DNA of 6,359 nucleotides from Spirochaetia bacterium (GTDB taxonomy: Bacteria > Spirochaetota > Spirochaetia > Treponematales > Breznakiellaceae): the NCBI GenBank assembly GCA_025997615.1, contig BNUV01000116.1, forward strand, positions 1 through 6,359, in the 5' to 3' direction. The translations under genes and the position numbers were made by a program. The notes under the pieces are model-generated. The model had not been told where the DNA came from, made no database searches, and worked only from the letters and a program-made list of their open reading frames with translations. Positions 1-6,076 of this stretch are shown here, one piece after another. Position 1 is the stretch's first letter, and the number at the start of each line of letters is the position of its first letter.

Positions 1-1019
1 TGCCCGTCGGTGATGGAAATAACATTGGTGGGAATGTAGGAAGAAATATCCCCCGCCTGGGTTTCCACGATGGGCAGCGCCGTGATGGAACCGCCGCCCC
101 GTTTTTCGGAAAGTTTTGCCGACCGCTCCAGAAGCCGTGAATGGAGGTAGAATACGTCACCGGGGAAAGCTTCCCGGCCGGGAGGCCGCCGGAGCAGCAG
201 CGAAATGGTACGGTACGCCACGGCGTGTTTGGAAAGATCATCATAAACTATCAAAACATCTTTGCCCTGAAGCATAAAGTGTTCCGCCATGGCCACCGCC
301 GAATAAGGGGCCAGGTATTGCAGCGCCGCCGAATCGGAAGCGGAGGCCAGCACCACAAAGGTATAATCCATGGCCCCGGCTTTTTCCAGATTTCTTATGA
401 TCGCCGCCACCGAAGAAGATTTTTGCCCGATGGCGCAGTAGGCGCAAATAACATTTTTTCCCTTTTGATTGATGATAGTGTCGATGGCCAGAGCGGTTTT
501 CCCGGTCTGCCGGTCCCCGATGATAAGTTCCCGCTGTCCCCGGCCTATGGGGATCATGGCGTCCACCGAAAGGATGCCGGTTTGCATAGGCGTGTTCACC
601 GGGCCCCGGTCGATAACCGGCGCGGCGGGAGATTCCACCGGCAGATACGCCTCCGCGGTGAAGGAGCCTTTACCGTCCACCGGATCGCCCAGGGGATTCA
701 CCACCCGGCCCAGCAGGGAAATCCCGGAAGGCACCGAAACAACTTTGCCCGTGCCCCGGACTTCCTCGCCGTCCCGTACCCCGGATTCCCCGGAAAGAAG
801 CACACAGCCCACGCCGCCTTCCTCCAGGTTCAGCACGATCCCCATGGCGCCGGAAGAAAAATCCACCAGCTCCCCGTAGACCGCCTTATCCAGACCGTAG
901 ACCGTGGCCACCGAATCCCCCACCTGGGTTACAAAGCCAACCGAGTCGGAAACGGCCTTGCTTTCCCAGTGTTCAATCTGCTCCTCCAAAACCTTGGTCA
1001 GGTCGCCATAATTCGCCAT
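1..1019 (-). CDS. atpA: ATP synthase F1 subunit alpha (partial, C-terminal part beyond the left edge)
   Basis: This is the non-catalytic alpha subunit of F1, which alternates with beta in the alpha3beta3 hexamer on the cytoplasmic face. About 339 residues are visible, starting [18 protein letters not shown]; the usual length is near 500. The beta-barrel domain occupies roughly residues 25-95. The P-loop GDRQTGKT is at residues 168-175, with the Gln typical of alpha, preceded by [13 protein letters not shown]. The block [13 protein letters not shown] follows at about 258-270, then [20 protein letters not shown], and the read runs off near [13 protein letters not shown]. The arginine-finger region is not in the window. 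The start is clear: the ATG directly abuts the atpH stop (TAAATG) and a GGGAGG lies 7 bases upstream inside the end of atpH, so translation is probably coupled to atpH. There is no frameshift in the visible part. Confidence 0.98.
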   Translation of the reverse strand, partial: MANYGDLTKVLEEQIEHWESKAVSDSVGFVTQVGDSVATVYGLDKAVYGELVDFSSGAMGIVLNLEEGGVGCVLLSGESGVRDGEEVRGTGKVVSVPSGISLLGRVVNPLGDPVDGKGSFTAEAYLPVESPAAPVIDRGPVNTPMQTGILSVDAMIPIGRGQRELIIGDRQTGKTALAIDTIINQKGKNVICAYCAIGQKSSSVAAIIRNLEKAGAMDYTFVVLASASDSAALQYLAPYSAVAMAEHFMLQGKDVLIVYDDLSKHAVAYRTISLLLRRPPGREAFPGDVFYLHSRLLERSAKLSEKRGGGSITALPIVETQAGDISSYIPTNVISITDG

Positions 1020-1604
1020 TTATAAGCCTCCCGAGGCTAATTCTTTGGTCATCCGCTGTAACTGGGTCTTTAAGGTTGCATCCAGGGATTCGCCCCCCAT
1101 TTGCAGCCGGTAACCCGCTAAAAGTTCCGGAACCACACTTTTTTCCAGCCGGATAACCTTGGCGCCGGTACGAGTTTTGAGCATTTCCAGAAGATTGGCT
1201 TCATAATCACCATCCAGCGGAAAGGCCGACTCCAATTTTACCGGCAAAACACCGTTTTTTTCATCAAAAATACGTTCGATTTCACGGATCACCGCATCAA
1301 TATGCTGAAACTGGCCCCTTTTGACCAGAAGATCCAAAAAATGACAGACCGTTTCCGTGGTCTTTGCACCAAGGACGGCGGCCCCGGACTTTTCCAGGGC
1401 GCTATGGATCATGCGGTCCAGCCGGATAGCAGTGGAAGTACCGGAAAACAGCCCCGAAATGTGATGCAGGGGGGCGGCCACTGTTTTGAGCAGGGCCAAT
1501 GCCTGGAAACCGGTTTGGAAACCTTCGGTTTCTTCAGAATCTTCCGGTTGGCCGTTTTCCAATACCCCGGTAAAGGCTCGCGCCCAGCGTTCCGCGGTAA
1601 ACAT
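1020..1604 (-). CDS. atpH: ATP synthase F1 subunit delta (OSCP-type)
   Basis: This is the stator subunit that ties the top of the alpha3beta3 head to the b-subunit dimer. It has 194 residues, somewhat longer than the usual 175-185. An acidic stretch near residues 16-28 (NGQPEDSEETEG) in the first helical region may account for the extra length. The N-terminal part is helical. The C-terminal part shows the family pattern: LEMLKTRTGAKVIRLEKSV, then LLAGYRLQMGGESLDATLKTQL near residues 163-184, corresponding to the conserved GG-x-L-x-x-S/D motif of OSCP/delta. Position between atpF and atpA supports the call, since sequence conservation in this family is low. The start ATG shares its A with the atpF stop (TGATG), implying translational coupling. 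The stop TAA touches the atpA start. Confidence 0.93.
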   Translation of the reverse strand: MFTAERWARAFTGVLENGQPEDSEETEGFQTGFQALALLKTVAAPLHHISGLFSGTSTAIRLDRMIHSALEKSGAAVLGAKTTETVCHFLDLLVKRGQFQHIDAVIREIERIFDEKNGVLPVKLESAFPLDGDYEANLLEMLKTRTGAKVIRLEKSVVPELLAGYRLQMGGESLDATLKTQLQRMTKELASGGL

Positions 1605-2128
1605 CAGCCATTCCCCGGGACAGTGTCCCCAGGGACGCCGTCCCCCAGTTCCTGCAGCAAAAGGCCCGCGTACTGGCGGCTGTCCCCGGCCTGAACCTCC
1701 CGCCGGAGCAGCCGCGCCGAGGCAGCCACCACCAGAGCGGCGGCTTCGGTCCTGAAAACCACCATGGCTGCCCGCTGTTCCGCCTCAATCTGGCTGCGGG
1801 AATTGGCGATAAGTTTTTCCGCCGCGTCTTTTCCCTCCGCCAGTATCCGATCCGCCTCCGCTTTGGCCCGTTCTTCCGCCTTGCGGACAATGGCCGCCGC
1901 CTCTTCCGAAGCCGCCCGGAGCTTTGTTTCGTACTGGTCGAGCAGTTCTTTTGCCTGCGTCCGGTCATTTTCCGCCTGATGGAGGGAATCCCGGACCCTG
2001 TTGGCCCGCTCCTCCATAAATTTCGTCACCCGCTTGAACAATATGACCCGGAAAAAAAGGAACAGGATGAAAATATTGATTATGGTGACAACAAAGGTAA
2101 CGGACGAAAAACCTAGCGATTCAAGCAT
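1604..2128 (-). CDS. atpF: ATP synthase Fo subunit b
   Basis: This is the peripheral stalk subunit, anchored in the membrane and reaching up to delta and alpha. Its 174 residues have the classic layout. A single N-terminal membrane helix covers about residues 8-30 (VTFVVTIINIFILFLFFRVI). It is followed by a positively charged boundary (LFKRVTKF) and a long charged helical or coiled-coil region, about residues 35-150, rich in Ala, Glu, Arg and Lys (for example AAAIVRKAEERAKAEADRI). Only one b-type gene is visible, so the stalk is probably a homodimer, unless a b-prime gene lies elsewhere. A GGAG with 5-6 base spacing precedes the ATG. The gene follows atpE by 13 bp and overlaps the atpH start by one base. 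Confidence 0.96.
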   Translation of the reverse strand: MLESLGFSSVTFVVTIINIFILFLFFRVILFKRVTKFMEERANRVRDSLHQAENDRTQAKELLDQYETKLRAASEEAAAIVRKAEERAKAEADRILAEGKDAAEKLIANSRSQIEAEQRAAMVVFRTEAAALVVAASARLLRREVQAGDSRQYAGLLLQELGDGVPGDTVPGNG

Positions 2129-2141
2129 ATTAACTCCGCGG

Positions 2142-2375
2142 TTAGCCCAGTTTGCCTATCAGAATCAGCGCAACTACCAGGCCGTAAATGGCGGTGGATT
2201 CCGCGAGGGCCGCGCCCACAAAAAACCAGGGCATCAGTTTACTCTGCGCCTCCGGCTGTCGGGCAATTGCCTGCAGAAACCCCGAAGTGGCAATGCCGAT
2301 ACCCACGCCGGCGCCAATACCGGCAATAACTGCGATACCCGCGCCTATCGCTATCACAAATTGCGAATCCATCAT
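2142..2375 (-). CDS. atpE: ATP synthase Fo subunit c (rotor ring proteolipid)
   Basis: This is the ion-carrying subunit of the rotor ring in the cytoplasmic membrane. Its 77 residues form a hairpin of two membrane helices, about 6-34 and 50-74, joined by the polar loop with the conserved RQP at residues 39-41. Helix 1 has the glycine-repeat motif GAGVGIG at 21-27. The ion-binding carboxylate is Glu59 in AESTAIYGL. Ser60, Thr61 and Tyr64 match residues seen in sodium-binding rings, but the position of the sodium-ligating Gln in helix 1 (Gln32 of Ilyobacter) is Ile26 here, so ion specificity is uncertain. Two ATG codons stand in tandem; AGGAGG is only 3 bases from the first and 6 from the second, so the true protein may begin at the second Met (base 2372, 76 residues). 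The ribosome binding site overlaps the atpB stop. Confidence 0.97.
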   Translation of the reverse strand: MMDSQFVIAIGAGIAVIAGIGAGVGIGIATSGFLQAIARQPEAQSKLMPWFFVGAALAESTAIYGLVVALILIGKLG

Positions 2376-2386
2376 GAACCTCCTAC
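2376..2386 (-). promoter_or_regulatory. Ribosome binding site of atpE overlapping the atpB stop
   Basis: On the minus strand the sequence reads TAGGAGGTTCATGATG. The atpB stop TAG forms the first bases of the AGGAGG motif. Spacing (3 versus 6 bases) favours the second ATG as the start. A near-consensus site fits the need for many c subunits per enzyme, which is known for this operon family. Confidence 0.7.
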
Positions 2387-3108
2387 AGTTCCTCAGTTTT
2401 TGGTACAGCCTCTGAAATATAGATGCCGGTTAAAAATACAAATATAGCCGCCTGAATCAGGCCGTCGAAAAAATCAAAATACAGCGAACAGATCACCGGA
2501 AGCCCTATGGGGATCAGCTTTTCGATCATGCTCATGAGCACATAACCACCCAGAATATTGCCGAAGAGCCGCAGACACAGCGAAAGCAACCGGGTACCGT
2601 AATCCATCAGATTAAAGGGTAACATAAAAGCCATGGGATGAAGTAGTTGTTTGAGCCAACCCAGGGGCCCCCGGGACGCAAGGCCGCAGAACAGAACCAG
2701 AAATATCGAGAGGCACGCAAAGGCCGCCGTAACGCTGATGTCCCTGGTGGGGGGCTTAATCTCAAAGGGCGGGGTAAACTCAAGGCCAAAGGCCTTAAAC
2801 CCTATGGGCGTCAGCACCCCGGCGAGGTTCGCTATCAACAGGAACAGCAAAAGCGTCCCCAGATAGGGGCCCAGAAACTTTCCCCAAAAGCCGAACTGTT
2901 TTTTGGCCAGGTTGTTGATAAATTCCACCGCCATCTCCAGAACCGCCTGGGGGCCCGAGGGCGTCTCTTTCAGGTTACGGGTCAAAAGCAGCGCGGCGAT
3001 GATGAGAAACAGCATCACCCCCCAGGAGACGATCACCGTTTCGGTGATGGGCAGATTTTTGCCGAAAAGACTTATGGTAAAAGCGATCTTGGTTTCCAGG
3101 GCTTCCAT
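2383..3108 (-). CDS. atpB: ATP synthase Fo subunit a
   Basis: This is the membrane stator subunit that forms the ion half-channels against the c ring. Its 241 residues are in the usual size range for bacteria. Several hydrophobic helices are visible, at about 25-44, 80-100, 125-145, 180-200 and 205-232. Family motifs are PPTRDISVT at 119-127, the essential arginine Arg180 in LCLRLFGNILGG (Arg210 of E. coli), and GLIQAAIFVFLTGIYIS with Gln219 (Gln252 of E. coli). The position of E. coli Glu219 is Tyr189, while acidic residues Asp212 and Asp215 lie in the last helix, so the polar half-channel residues are arranged differently from E. coli. The ATG has an AAGGAA 7 bases upstream. The gene lies 24 bp after an unrecognised gene and 7 bp before atpE. 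Confidence 0.97.
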   Translation of the reverse strand: MEALETKIAFTISLFGKNLPITETVIVSWGVMLFLIIAALLLTRNLKETPSGPQAVLEMAVEFINNLAKKQFGFWGKFLGPYLGTLLLFLLIANLAGVLTPIGFKAFGLEFTPPFEIKPPTRDISVTAAFACLSIFLVLFCGLASRGPLGWLKQLLHPMAFMLPFNLMDYGTRLLSLCLRLFGNILGGYVLMSMIEKLIPIGLPVICSLYFDFFDGLIQAAIFVFLTGIYISEAVPKTEEL

Positions 3109-3132
3109 AACGCCGTTCCTTTCAGTTTAAGC

Positions 3133-3648
3133 CTAGTTCTTTTTAAAGAAGAAATCATCTTTGAAATACTTCCGGAGTAACTCCTCCGAAACCGCGTCGC
3201 GGCTGCTCATGTTGGTGTAGGTCTCCTCCAGGAAGCCCTTGGTCAGGTAAAAACAGCCTAAAATGAAAAATTCGGCGATGGTCTCTACCGCTCCCATGGC
3301 CTGATACATCCGGAGCGTATTGTCCAGGACAAAATCGTTCATCAGATAATTGATAACCGCCCGTTGGGCCATGCTCACCGCGTAAATGACCTCCGAAACG
3401 GGGAACCCGTCCTTCATCCGCTCCTTGCCCATCCGGACAAAAAAGTCCCCAATCACCGCCCGATCCAGCCCCCGGTCTAAGGTCCGGGAAAGAATCACGT
3501 AAACCTTGGCATTAGTGTCCACCAGCCGGGCATCATCCCATTCGTTGTAGTGCTTGAGCTGCGGCGCCTTGCGGATAAGATCTTTCCAGCTGAGGGCAAA
3601 ATCCCGAGCCCTGAGATTCAAGGTATCTATCAACACCCGTTCAATCAT
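3133..3648 (-). CDS. Unrecognised helical protein heading the atp operon (RsbRD N-terminal-like?)
   Basis: I do not recognise this 171-residue protein with certainty. It has no signal peptide and no obvious membrane helix, so it is not AtpI, which usually occupies this place. The sequence looks all-helical: an N-terminal part with WKDLIRKAPQLKHY (about 21-34), a central part with FFVRMGKERMKDGFPVSEVIYAV (about 89-111), a hydrophobic helix (about 124-140, AVETIAEFFILGCFYL), and a basic, Phe-rich tail (KDDFFFKKN). The central G-x-E-R-x-x-x-G-x-P-x-x-E pattern recalls the helical sensory domain at the N-terminus of RsbRD-type stressosome proteins and some kinases. Here no STAS, kinase or other output domain follows. 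It ends 24 bp before atpB on the same strand, so it is probably co-transcribed. The start is uncertain because AGGA is only 2 bases from the ATG; no other Met lies nearby, though a GTG is at codon 5. Confidence 0.85.
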   Translation of the reverse strand: MIERVLIDTLNLRARDFALSWKDLIRKAPQLKHYNEWDDARLVDTNAKVYVILSRTLDRGLDRAVIGDFFVRMGKERMKDGFPVSEVIYAVSMAQRAVINYLMNDFVLDNTLRMYQAMGAVETIAEFFILGCFYLTKGFLEETYTNMSSRDAVSEELLRKYFKDDFFFKKN

Positions 3649-3654
3649 ATTCCT

Positions 3655-3682
3655 ATTCTACTACAAATTGGGGAGAGATCAA
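3655..3682 (-). promoter_or_regulatory. Candidate promoter for the atp operon (TTGATC-16-TAGAAT)
   Basis: On the minus strand TTGATC (3682-3677) is followed after 16 bases by TAGAAT (3660-3655), matching the sigma-70 consensus at 4 of 6 and 5 of 6 bases. The predicted start point, 7 bases past the -10 box, falls at 3648, the A of the ATG of the unknown gene. The transcript would thus be leaderless. Other AT-rich -10-like boxes lie upstream (near 3701-3722) but none has a convincing -35 box. Confidence 0.4.
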
Positions 3683-3718
3683 GCCCCGTTTTGCCCATGA
3701 TTGTATAAGCTATCAGAG

Positions 3719-3724
3719 TATAAT
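3719..3724 (+). promoter_or_regulatory. Perfect -10 box TATAAT upstream of the response regulator
   Basis: TATAAT stands about 40 bases before the response regulator start, so transcription would begin near 3731 with a leader of about 35 bases. No good -35 box lies at 16-18 bases (the sequence there is CATGAT), and the nearest TTG-containing hexamers are too far or too near. An activator-dependent promoter is possible. The box sits in an 11-bp palindrome, AGTATAATACT (3717-3727), so it could also serve the opposite strand. Confidence 0.5.
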
Positions 3725-3740
3725 ACTACGCCATAAGTTA

Positions 3741-3754
3741 ATGACGGATGTCAT
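3741..3754 (+). promoter_or_regulatory. Small inverted repeat in the response regulator leader
   Basis: ATGAC-GGAT-GTCAT forms a 5-bp stem with a 4-base loop directly before the AAGG/GGGAG ribosome binding region of the response regulator gene. It is flanked by two direct copies of CATAAG, at 3732-3737 and 3752-3757, spaced 20 bp (about two helical turns). It could be an operator half-site pair or a weak RNA hairpin. It is short enough to arise by chance. Confidence 0.25.
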
Positions 3755-3765
3755 AAGGCGGGAGA

Positions 3766-4461
3766 ATGGGCTTGCGAAGAAGCGGTTTGCCCAATAATTA
3801 TAAAACCATGATTAAACTCATTGTTATTGATGATCGTGAACGGGATTTGCAGAAAATTTGTTCGTTTTTGTATGAATTCCGGGAGTTTCATGTTATCGGG
3901 AGGTATGGGAATGCCTACGATGCAGCTAATATGAAAGAAAATATGATCCCCGATGTCATCATTTTGGGGATTAACGATTCGGCGGACCAGATGGGGGTCA
4001 TCACCCTTTTGAAAAAGAAATATCCCCATGCCTCTGTTATCATGCTGAGTTCATCAAATCAGGAACAGTTTATCCGGCTGGCTATCAGTAACAAGGTTTC
4101 CGGGTATCTTCTGAAAAGCACCGACATGGACAAGCTGGCCAGTACCATCAGAACCATTTTCCGGGGCGGTTATTTTATCAGCCCGCTGTTTACCCCGCAG
4201 ATCATCCGGAATATCACTTCCATGACGCAGGGGAAAGGCAATTCGTTCCCATTGTCCCGCAGCATATCCCAGACAGAATCCCGGATTTTGAAGTCCATCG
4301 CCCGGGGCTATTCAAACAAGGAAATTGCGGAGGAGCTCAGCCTGAAATACGGCACGGTCCGGAACTATGTTTCCTCGGTCCTGAAAAAAGCCGGCCTCCG
4401 GAGCCGGACCCAGGTAGCGGCCTTTATCAGTCAATACGGAATCCCCGGACAGGAAGAGTAA
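3766..4461 (+). CDS. LuxR/NarL-family response regulator with atypical receiver lacking the phospho-Asp
   Basis: This is a cytoplasmic DNA-binding transcription factor of up to 231 residues. The receiver domain covers about 16-135 and starts IKLIVIDDRERDL, with the acidic pair Asp22-Asp23. The conserved Ser (VIMLSSS, about 95) and Lys117 (GYLLKS) are present. The phospho-accepting Asp is missing: the segment reads PDVIILGINDSAD, with Gly68 (codon GGG) at the Asp position and two extra residues before the following Gly. The C-terminal LuxR-type HTH (about 166-225) is intact: QTESRILKSIARGYSNKEIA, then GTVRNYVSSVLKKAG. Output is therefore probably independent of phosphorylation. The start is ambiguous. 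ATG at 3766 has AAGG 7 bases upstream; TTG at 3772 has GGGAG at 7 bases; ATG at 3808 gives the usual receiver N-terminus but has no ribosome binding site. No partner kinase is in the window. Its target is unknown; flanking genes are atp and xyl. Confidence 0.95.
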   Translation: MGLRRSGLPNNYKTMIKLIVIDDRERDLQKICSFLYEFREFHVIGRYGNAYDAANMKENMIPDVIILGINDSADQMGVITLLKKKYPHASVIMLSSSNQEQFIRLAISNKVSGYLLKSTDMDKLASTIRTIFRGGYFISPLFTPQIIRNITSMTQGKGNSFPLSRSISQTESRILKSIARGYSNKEIAEELSLKYGTVRNYVSSVLKKAGLRSRTQVAAFISQYGIPGQEE

Positions 4462-4505
4462 ATCCCGAACCAATCACCGGCCAGGTTTTCAATCTGCGAA
4501 ATGTC

Positions 4506-4534
4506 TTGCACGAATAAAAATAAGCCTATAAAAT
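4506..4534 (+). promoter_or_regulatory. Candidate xylBA promoter (TTGCAC-17-TAAAAT)
   Basis: TTGCAC (4506-4511) is followed after 17 bases by TAAAAT (4529-4534) in an AT-rich stretch, giving 3 of 6 and 5 of 6 matches to the sigma-70 consensus. Transcription would start near 4541, leaving a leader of about 45 bases before xylB. An imperfect dyad, TGCGAAATGTCTTGCA (4495-4510), overlaps the -35 box and might be an operator. Read-through from the response regulator gene is also possible, since I see no convincing terminator between the two genes. Confidence 0.4.
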
Positions 4535-4563
4535 AATGACATAATGTGAGGGCATATTAAGGG

Positions 4564-4580
4564 CTCCGGCCTTGGAGGAG
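4564..4580 (+). promoter_or_regulatory. xylB ribosome binding site with a possible masking stem
   Basis: GGAGGAG (4574-4580) lies 5 bases before the xylB ATG, a near-ideal site that fixes the start. CTCC at 4564-4567 can pair with GGAG at 4574-4577 across a 6-base loop, and AAGG at 4559-4562 could pair with CCTT at 4570-4573 instead. Both stems are only 4 bp, so a regulatory role is speculative. Confidence 0.55.
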
Positions 4581-4585
4581 TAATT

Positions 4586-6076
4586 ATGAAAATTGTTTGC
4601 GGGATAGATCTGGGGACCCAGAGCTACAAGGTAGTTCTTTACGATTATGAAAAAAAGGCCATCGCCGCCACGGCCCAAATTCCGGTGGACATGATTGCCG
4701 AAAATGACGGCACCAGGGAGCAAAAGGCTGAATGGTACGATGCGGCCCTCAAGGCTTGTTTCGATAAGCTGGATCCGGCCCTTAAAAGCGCCGTCCAGGC
4801 CATTGGCGTTTCGGGCCATCAGCATAGTTTTGTTCCATTAGATTCAAATGGCAGGGCTATCTACAATGTCAAACTCTGGTGCGATACCTCCACCGCCGCC
4901 GAATGTGACGACCTGACCCGGGCCGCCGGGGGCGAGGATAAGCTTATCGCCGAAACTGGCCTTCCCATGCGGCCCGGCTACACGGCCCCCAAGGTGCTGT
5001 GGCTCAAGAAACACAAGCCAGATCTTTTTGCCCAACTGAAACACATCCTTTTACCCCACGATTATCTGAACTACCTTTTGACCGGCGTTTATACCGCCGA
5101 ATACGGTGATGCCTCCGGTACGGCCCTTTTTGATGTGCGTAAACGGGAATGGTCCGCCAGGGTTTGCGATTATATAGATCCGGCGGTTAAGGCCTGCCTG
5201 CCCCCGCTGATTAAACCCGGCGAGGCTGCGGGAAAAGTTTCTGCCGCGGCCGCTGCGCTTTACGGCATTCCGGAGGGGGCGGTGGTGGCTGCCGGCGGCG
5301 GGGATAACATGATGGGGGCCATAGGTACCGGCACAGTGCGGGACGGCTTCCTTACCATGAGCCTGGGAACCTCCGGCACGCTTTTCGGCTTTTCCAACAG
5401 CCCCGTCATCGATCCCACGGGAAATCTGGCGGCTTTCTGTTCATCCTCCGGGGGTTGGCTTCCGCTGCTCTGTACGATGAACTGCACCGTGGCCACCGAA
5501 GAATTACGGGGCCTTTTCGCCCTGGATGTAAGGGCCTTTGACGCGGAGGCCTCCAAGGCCCCCATCGGTGCGGACGGCCTTGTGGTATTACCCTTCTTCA
5601 ATGGCGAGCGGACCCCGAATCTACCCAACGGCCGGGCCAGCATCAACGGTATTACCAGCGCCAACTTCAAACGGGAAAACATCGCCCGGGCGGCTCTGGA
5701 GGCGGCAATCTTCGGCATGAGAATCGGTCTGGAAGGGTTTAACACCCTGGGCTTTAAGGCCCGGGAAATCCGGCTTACCGGGGGCGGCGCAAAAAGTCCC
5801 CTCTGGCAGAGCATCGCCGCCAATGTGATGAATCTCCCCGTGCGGGTGCCCGCCAGCAGCGAGGCGGCGGCCTTGGGCGGTGCGGTTCAGGCCCTCTGGG
5901 CTCTGGAAAATGCTGCGGGCCGGAATATCACCCTGGAATCTTTGGTCGATGAACATATATTGATGGAAGGCGGTTCCACGGTGAACCCCGAAAGCGCCGC
6001 TGTTGCTTCTTACGACAAAGCCTATGGCGTTTATTCACGGTATCTTGGGGCTTTAAGTCCCCTTTATACTGCTTAG
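4586..6076 (+). CDS. xylB: Xylulokinase (FGGY carbohydrate kinase)
   Basis: The enzyme uses ATP to phosphorylate D-xylulose to xylulose 5-phosphate in the cytoplasm. At 496 residues it has the typical FGGY length. Visible motifs in order are the N-terminal phosphate loop CGIDLGTQSYKVVLYD (5-20); the sugar-contact segment GVSGHQHSFVPLD (74-86), where E. coli XylB has GQMH; GLPMRPGYTAPKVLWLKKH (125-143), very like the E. coli MPGFTAPKLLW segment; the catalytic base Asp240 in AAGGGDNMMGAIG; the ATP-binding LGTSGTLF (260-267); GERTPN (340-345); and the C-terminal LTGGGAKSPLW (397-407). All the catalytic features expected are present. The TAPK segment and the neighbouring xylA favour xylulose over glycerol, gluconate or ribulose as substrate. 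xylA follows after 30 bp, so the two genes probably form one operon. Confidence 0.95.
   Translation: MKIVCGIDLGTQSYKVVLYDYEKKAIAATAQIPVDMIAENDGTREQKAEWYDAALKACFDKLDPALKSAVQAIGVSGHQHSFVPLDSNGRAIYNVKLWCDTSTAAECDDLTRAAGGEDKLIAETGLPMRPGYTAPKVLWLKKHKPDLFAQLKHILLPHDYLNYLLTGVYTAEYGDASGTALFDVRKREWSARVCDYIDPAVKACLPPLIKPGEAAGKVSAAAAALYGIPEGAVVAAGGGDNMMGAIGTGTVRDGFLTMSLGTSGTLFGFSNSPVIDPTGNLAAFCSSSGGWLPLLCTMNCTVATEELRGLFALDVRAFDAEASKAPIGADGLVVLPFFNGERTPNLPNGRASINGITSANFKRENIARAALEAAIFGMRIGLEGFNTLGFKAREIRLTGGGAKSPLWQSIAANVMNLPVRVPASSEAAALGGAVQALWALENAAGRNITLESLVDEHILMEGGSTVNPESAAVASYDKAYGVYSRYLGALSPLYTA

Noticed and set aside
141..1025. Long plus-strand open frame of 294 codons
   Set aside because: It lies opposite atpA, whose minus-strand reading has all alpha-subunit motifs. 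The plus-strand protein is rich in Arg, His, Gly and Pro and has no recognisable domain, as expected for a shadow of a GC-rich gene.
2647..3180. Plus-strand open frame of 177 codons opposite atpB
   Set aside because: It is a low-complexity, Gln/Lys/Arg/Gly-rich shadow of atpB, which is unambiguous on the minus strand.
3133..3648. The gene before atpB as atpI
   Set aside because: AtpI is a small protein with membrane helices. This product is soluble, helical and longer, with no similarity that I can see.
3704..3709. TATAAG as a second -10 box for the response regulator
   Set aside because: No -35 box lies at suitable spacing (AAGCCC at 17 bases) and the perfect TATAAT just downstream is a better candidate.
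4469..4491. Possible terminator after the response regulator (AACC ... GGTTTT)
   Set aside because: The stem is only 4 bp with a 12-base loop and four T residues follow, too weak to call.
4495..4510. Imperfect dyad TGCGAAATGTCTTGCA as an operator or catabolite-responsive element
   Set aside because: Only 5 of 8 positions are symmetric and it does not fit the cre consensus well. It is mentioned with the promoter but not called as a site.
5260..5823. Minus-strand open frame of 187 codons inside xylB
   Set aside because: It is antisense to the conserved core of xylulokinase, has biased Arg/Pro/Ala composition and lacks a ribosome binding site of note.
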